The position numbers and the translations under genes were made by a program. From contig DOFS01000408.1 in assembly GCA_003523945.1 (NCBI GenBank), positions 911-5,953 on the forward strand: a stretch of 5,043 nucleotides of DNA, read 5' to 3'. Source of the DNA: Nitrospiraceae bacterium (GTDB lineage: Bacteria > Nitrospirota > Nitrospiria > Nitrospirales > UBA8639). Positions 4,853 to 5,043 of the stretch are shown piece after piece. The notes under the pieces were generated by a model. That model did no database searches and was not told where the DNA came from. It worked only from the letters and a program-made list of their open reading frames with translations. Each line of letters starts with the position of its first letter. The first letter of the stretch is position 1.

Positions 4853-5014
4853 GTTGGTCAGATTGGACCGGCCGACGCCGGCTAAACCCCGGTAGGAGGT
4901 ACAATAAGCAGCAATGGCGGCTGATGGTTGCGGTTTCAACCGGTCGTTGCAACACATGGGTTAAATCGTTCAGCAGGTGTTTCAAAGTTTAACGTTTTTC
5001 TTGGTCGTTCGTTG
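4853..5014. other. Intergenic stretch after the 4307-4852 gene, short hairpins only
   Basis: Small stems occur at 4856-4869 (GGTC/GACC), 4868-4881 (CCGGC/GCCGG, loop CGAC) and 4926-4941 (GGTTG/CAACC). None is followed by a T run, so none is a clear intrinsic terminator. An AGGAGG at 4894-4899 lies 14 bases before an ATG at 4914, which opens only a 16-codon frame (MAADGCGFNRSLQHMG). The spacing is poor, so I do not call a gene. Confidence 0.4.
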
Positions 5015-5035
5015 AGACGCCGTGCAACGGCGTTT
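5015..5035 (+). terminator. Strong short hairpin near the window end, possible terminator
   Basis: ACGCCGT (5017-5023) pairs perfectly with ACGGCGT (5027-5033) around a GCA loop, and AG/TT extends it to nine pairs with one G-T. Only three T follow before AGCTTGG, so it is weak as an intrinsic terminator. It might belong to a repeat or to a gene beyond the window. Confidence 0.3.
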
Positions 5036-5043
5036 AGCTTGGC

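Noticed and set aside
4712..4957. Minus-strand ORF of 81 residues
   Set aside because: It is mostly antisense to the 3' end of the cysteine protein gene, with no supporting motif.
4960..5043. Integron attC-like pieces: GTTAAAT at 4960 and GTTTAAC at 4987
   Set aside because: They fit the short core patterns but have no complementary partner at the right distance and no paired inner arms; likely chance.
1..5043. tRNA, rRNA and CRISPR array
   Set aside because: No cloverleaf with a T-arm GTTCRAxxC, no rRNA-like stretch and no regularly spaced repeats were seen on either strand.

Overview
This is bacterial DNA: genes are compact, one start has a textbook Shine-Dalgarno sequence, and the recognisable remnants are bacterial families. 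It is not an ordinary dense stretch of chromosome. Only two reading frames look intact and convincing. One is an AT-rich three-helix membrane protein with a polyproline tail on the minus strand (1557-2261). The other is a more GC-rich, cysteine-containing protein of unknown function on the plus strand (4307-4852). No marker fixes the organism, so I do not name a taxon. Low coding density, broken genes, short palindromes and mixed base composition suggest a decaying accessory region or genomic island.

Layout. 1-417: the last codons of a possible plus-strand gene cut by the window edge, a small direct repeat and an imperfect hairpin, with no clear gene. 418-1351 (minus): a broken gene that reads as one protein of about 310 codons once a nonsense codon and a one-base shift at a run of eight G are allowed for. 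It carries a degenerate DNA-polymerase-beta-type nucleotidyltransferase signature. 1352-1556: a spacer with a strong 9-bp hairpin. 1557-2261 (minus): the membrane protein. 2258-2497 (minus): a coding-like frame with one stop whose TGA overlaps the membrane protein's ATG. 2498-2761 (minus): remnant of the C-terminal end of a type I restriction subunit (HsdR). 2661-2855 (minus): a signal-peptide start running into that remnant. 2941-3072 (minus): the start of a secreted staphylococcal-nuclease-like gene, ending at a REP-like palindrome (2922-2947). 3079-3401 (minus): two more short overlapping frames. 3402-4288: no intact gene, only short coding-like scraps on both strands. 4220-4298: hairpins and a Shine-Dalgarno leading into the plus-strand gene. 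4853-5043: intergenic, with hairpins.

How the parts relate. Almost all of 418-3401 reads on the minus strand, in the order short frames, nuclease start, hsdR tail, coding-like frame, membrane protein, nucleotidyltransferase-like gene. The hsdR tail suggests a former restriction or defence locus. Adjacency of a membrane protein and a nucleotidyltransferase-like gene is a layout also seen in some nucleotide-signalling defence systems. Here the latter gene is broken and lacks a key motif glycine, so a shared function is only a hypothesis. The plus-strand gene at 4307-4852 appears independent.
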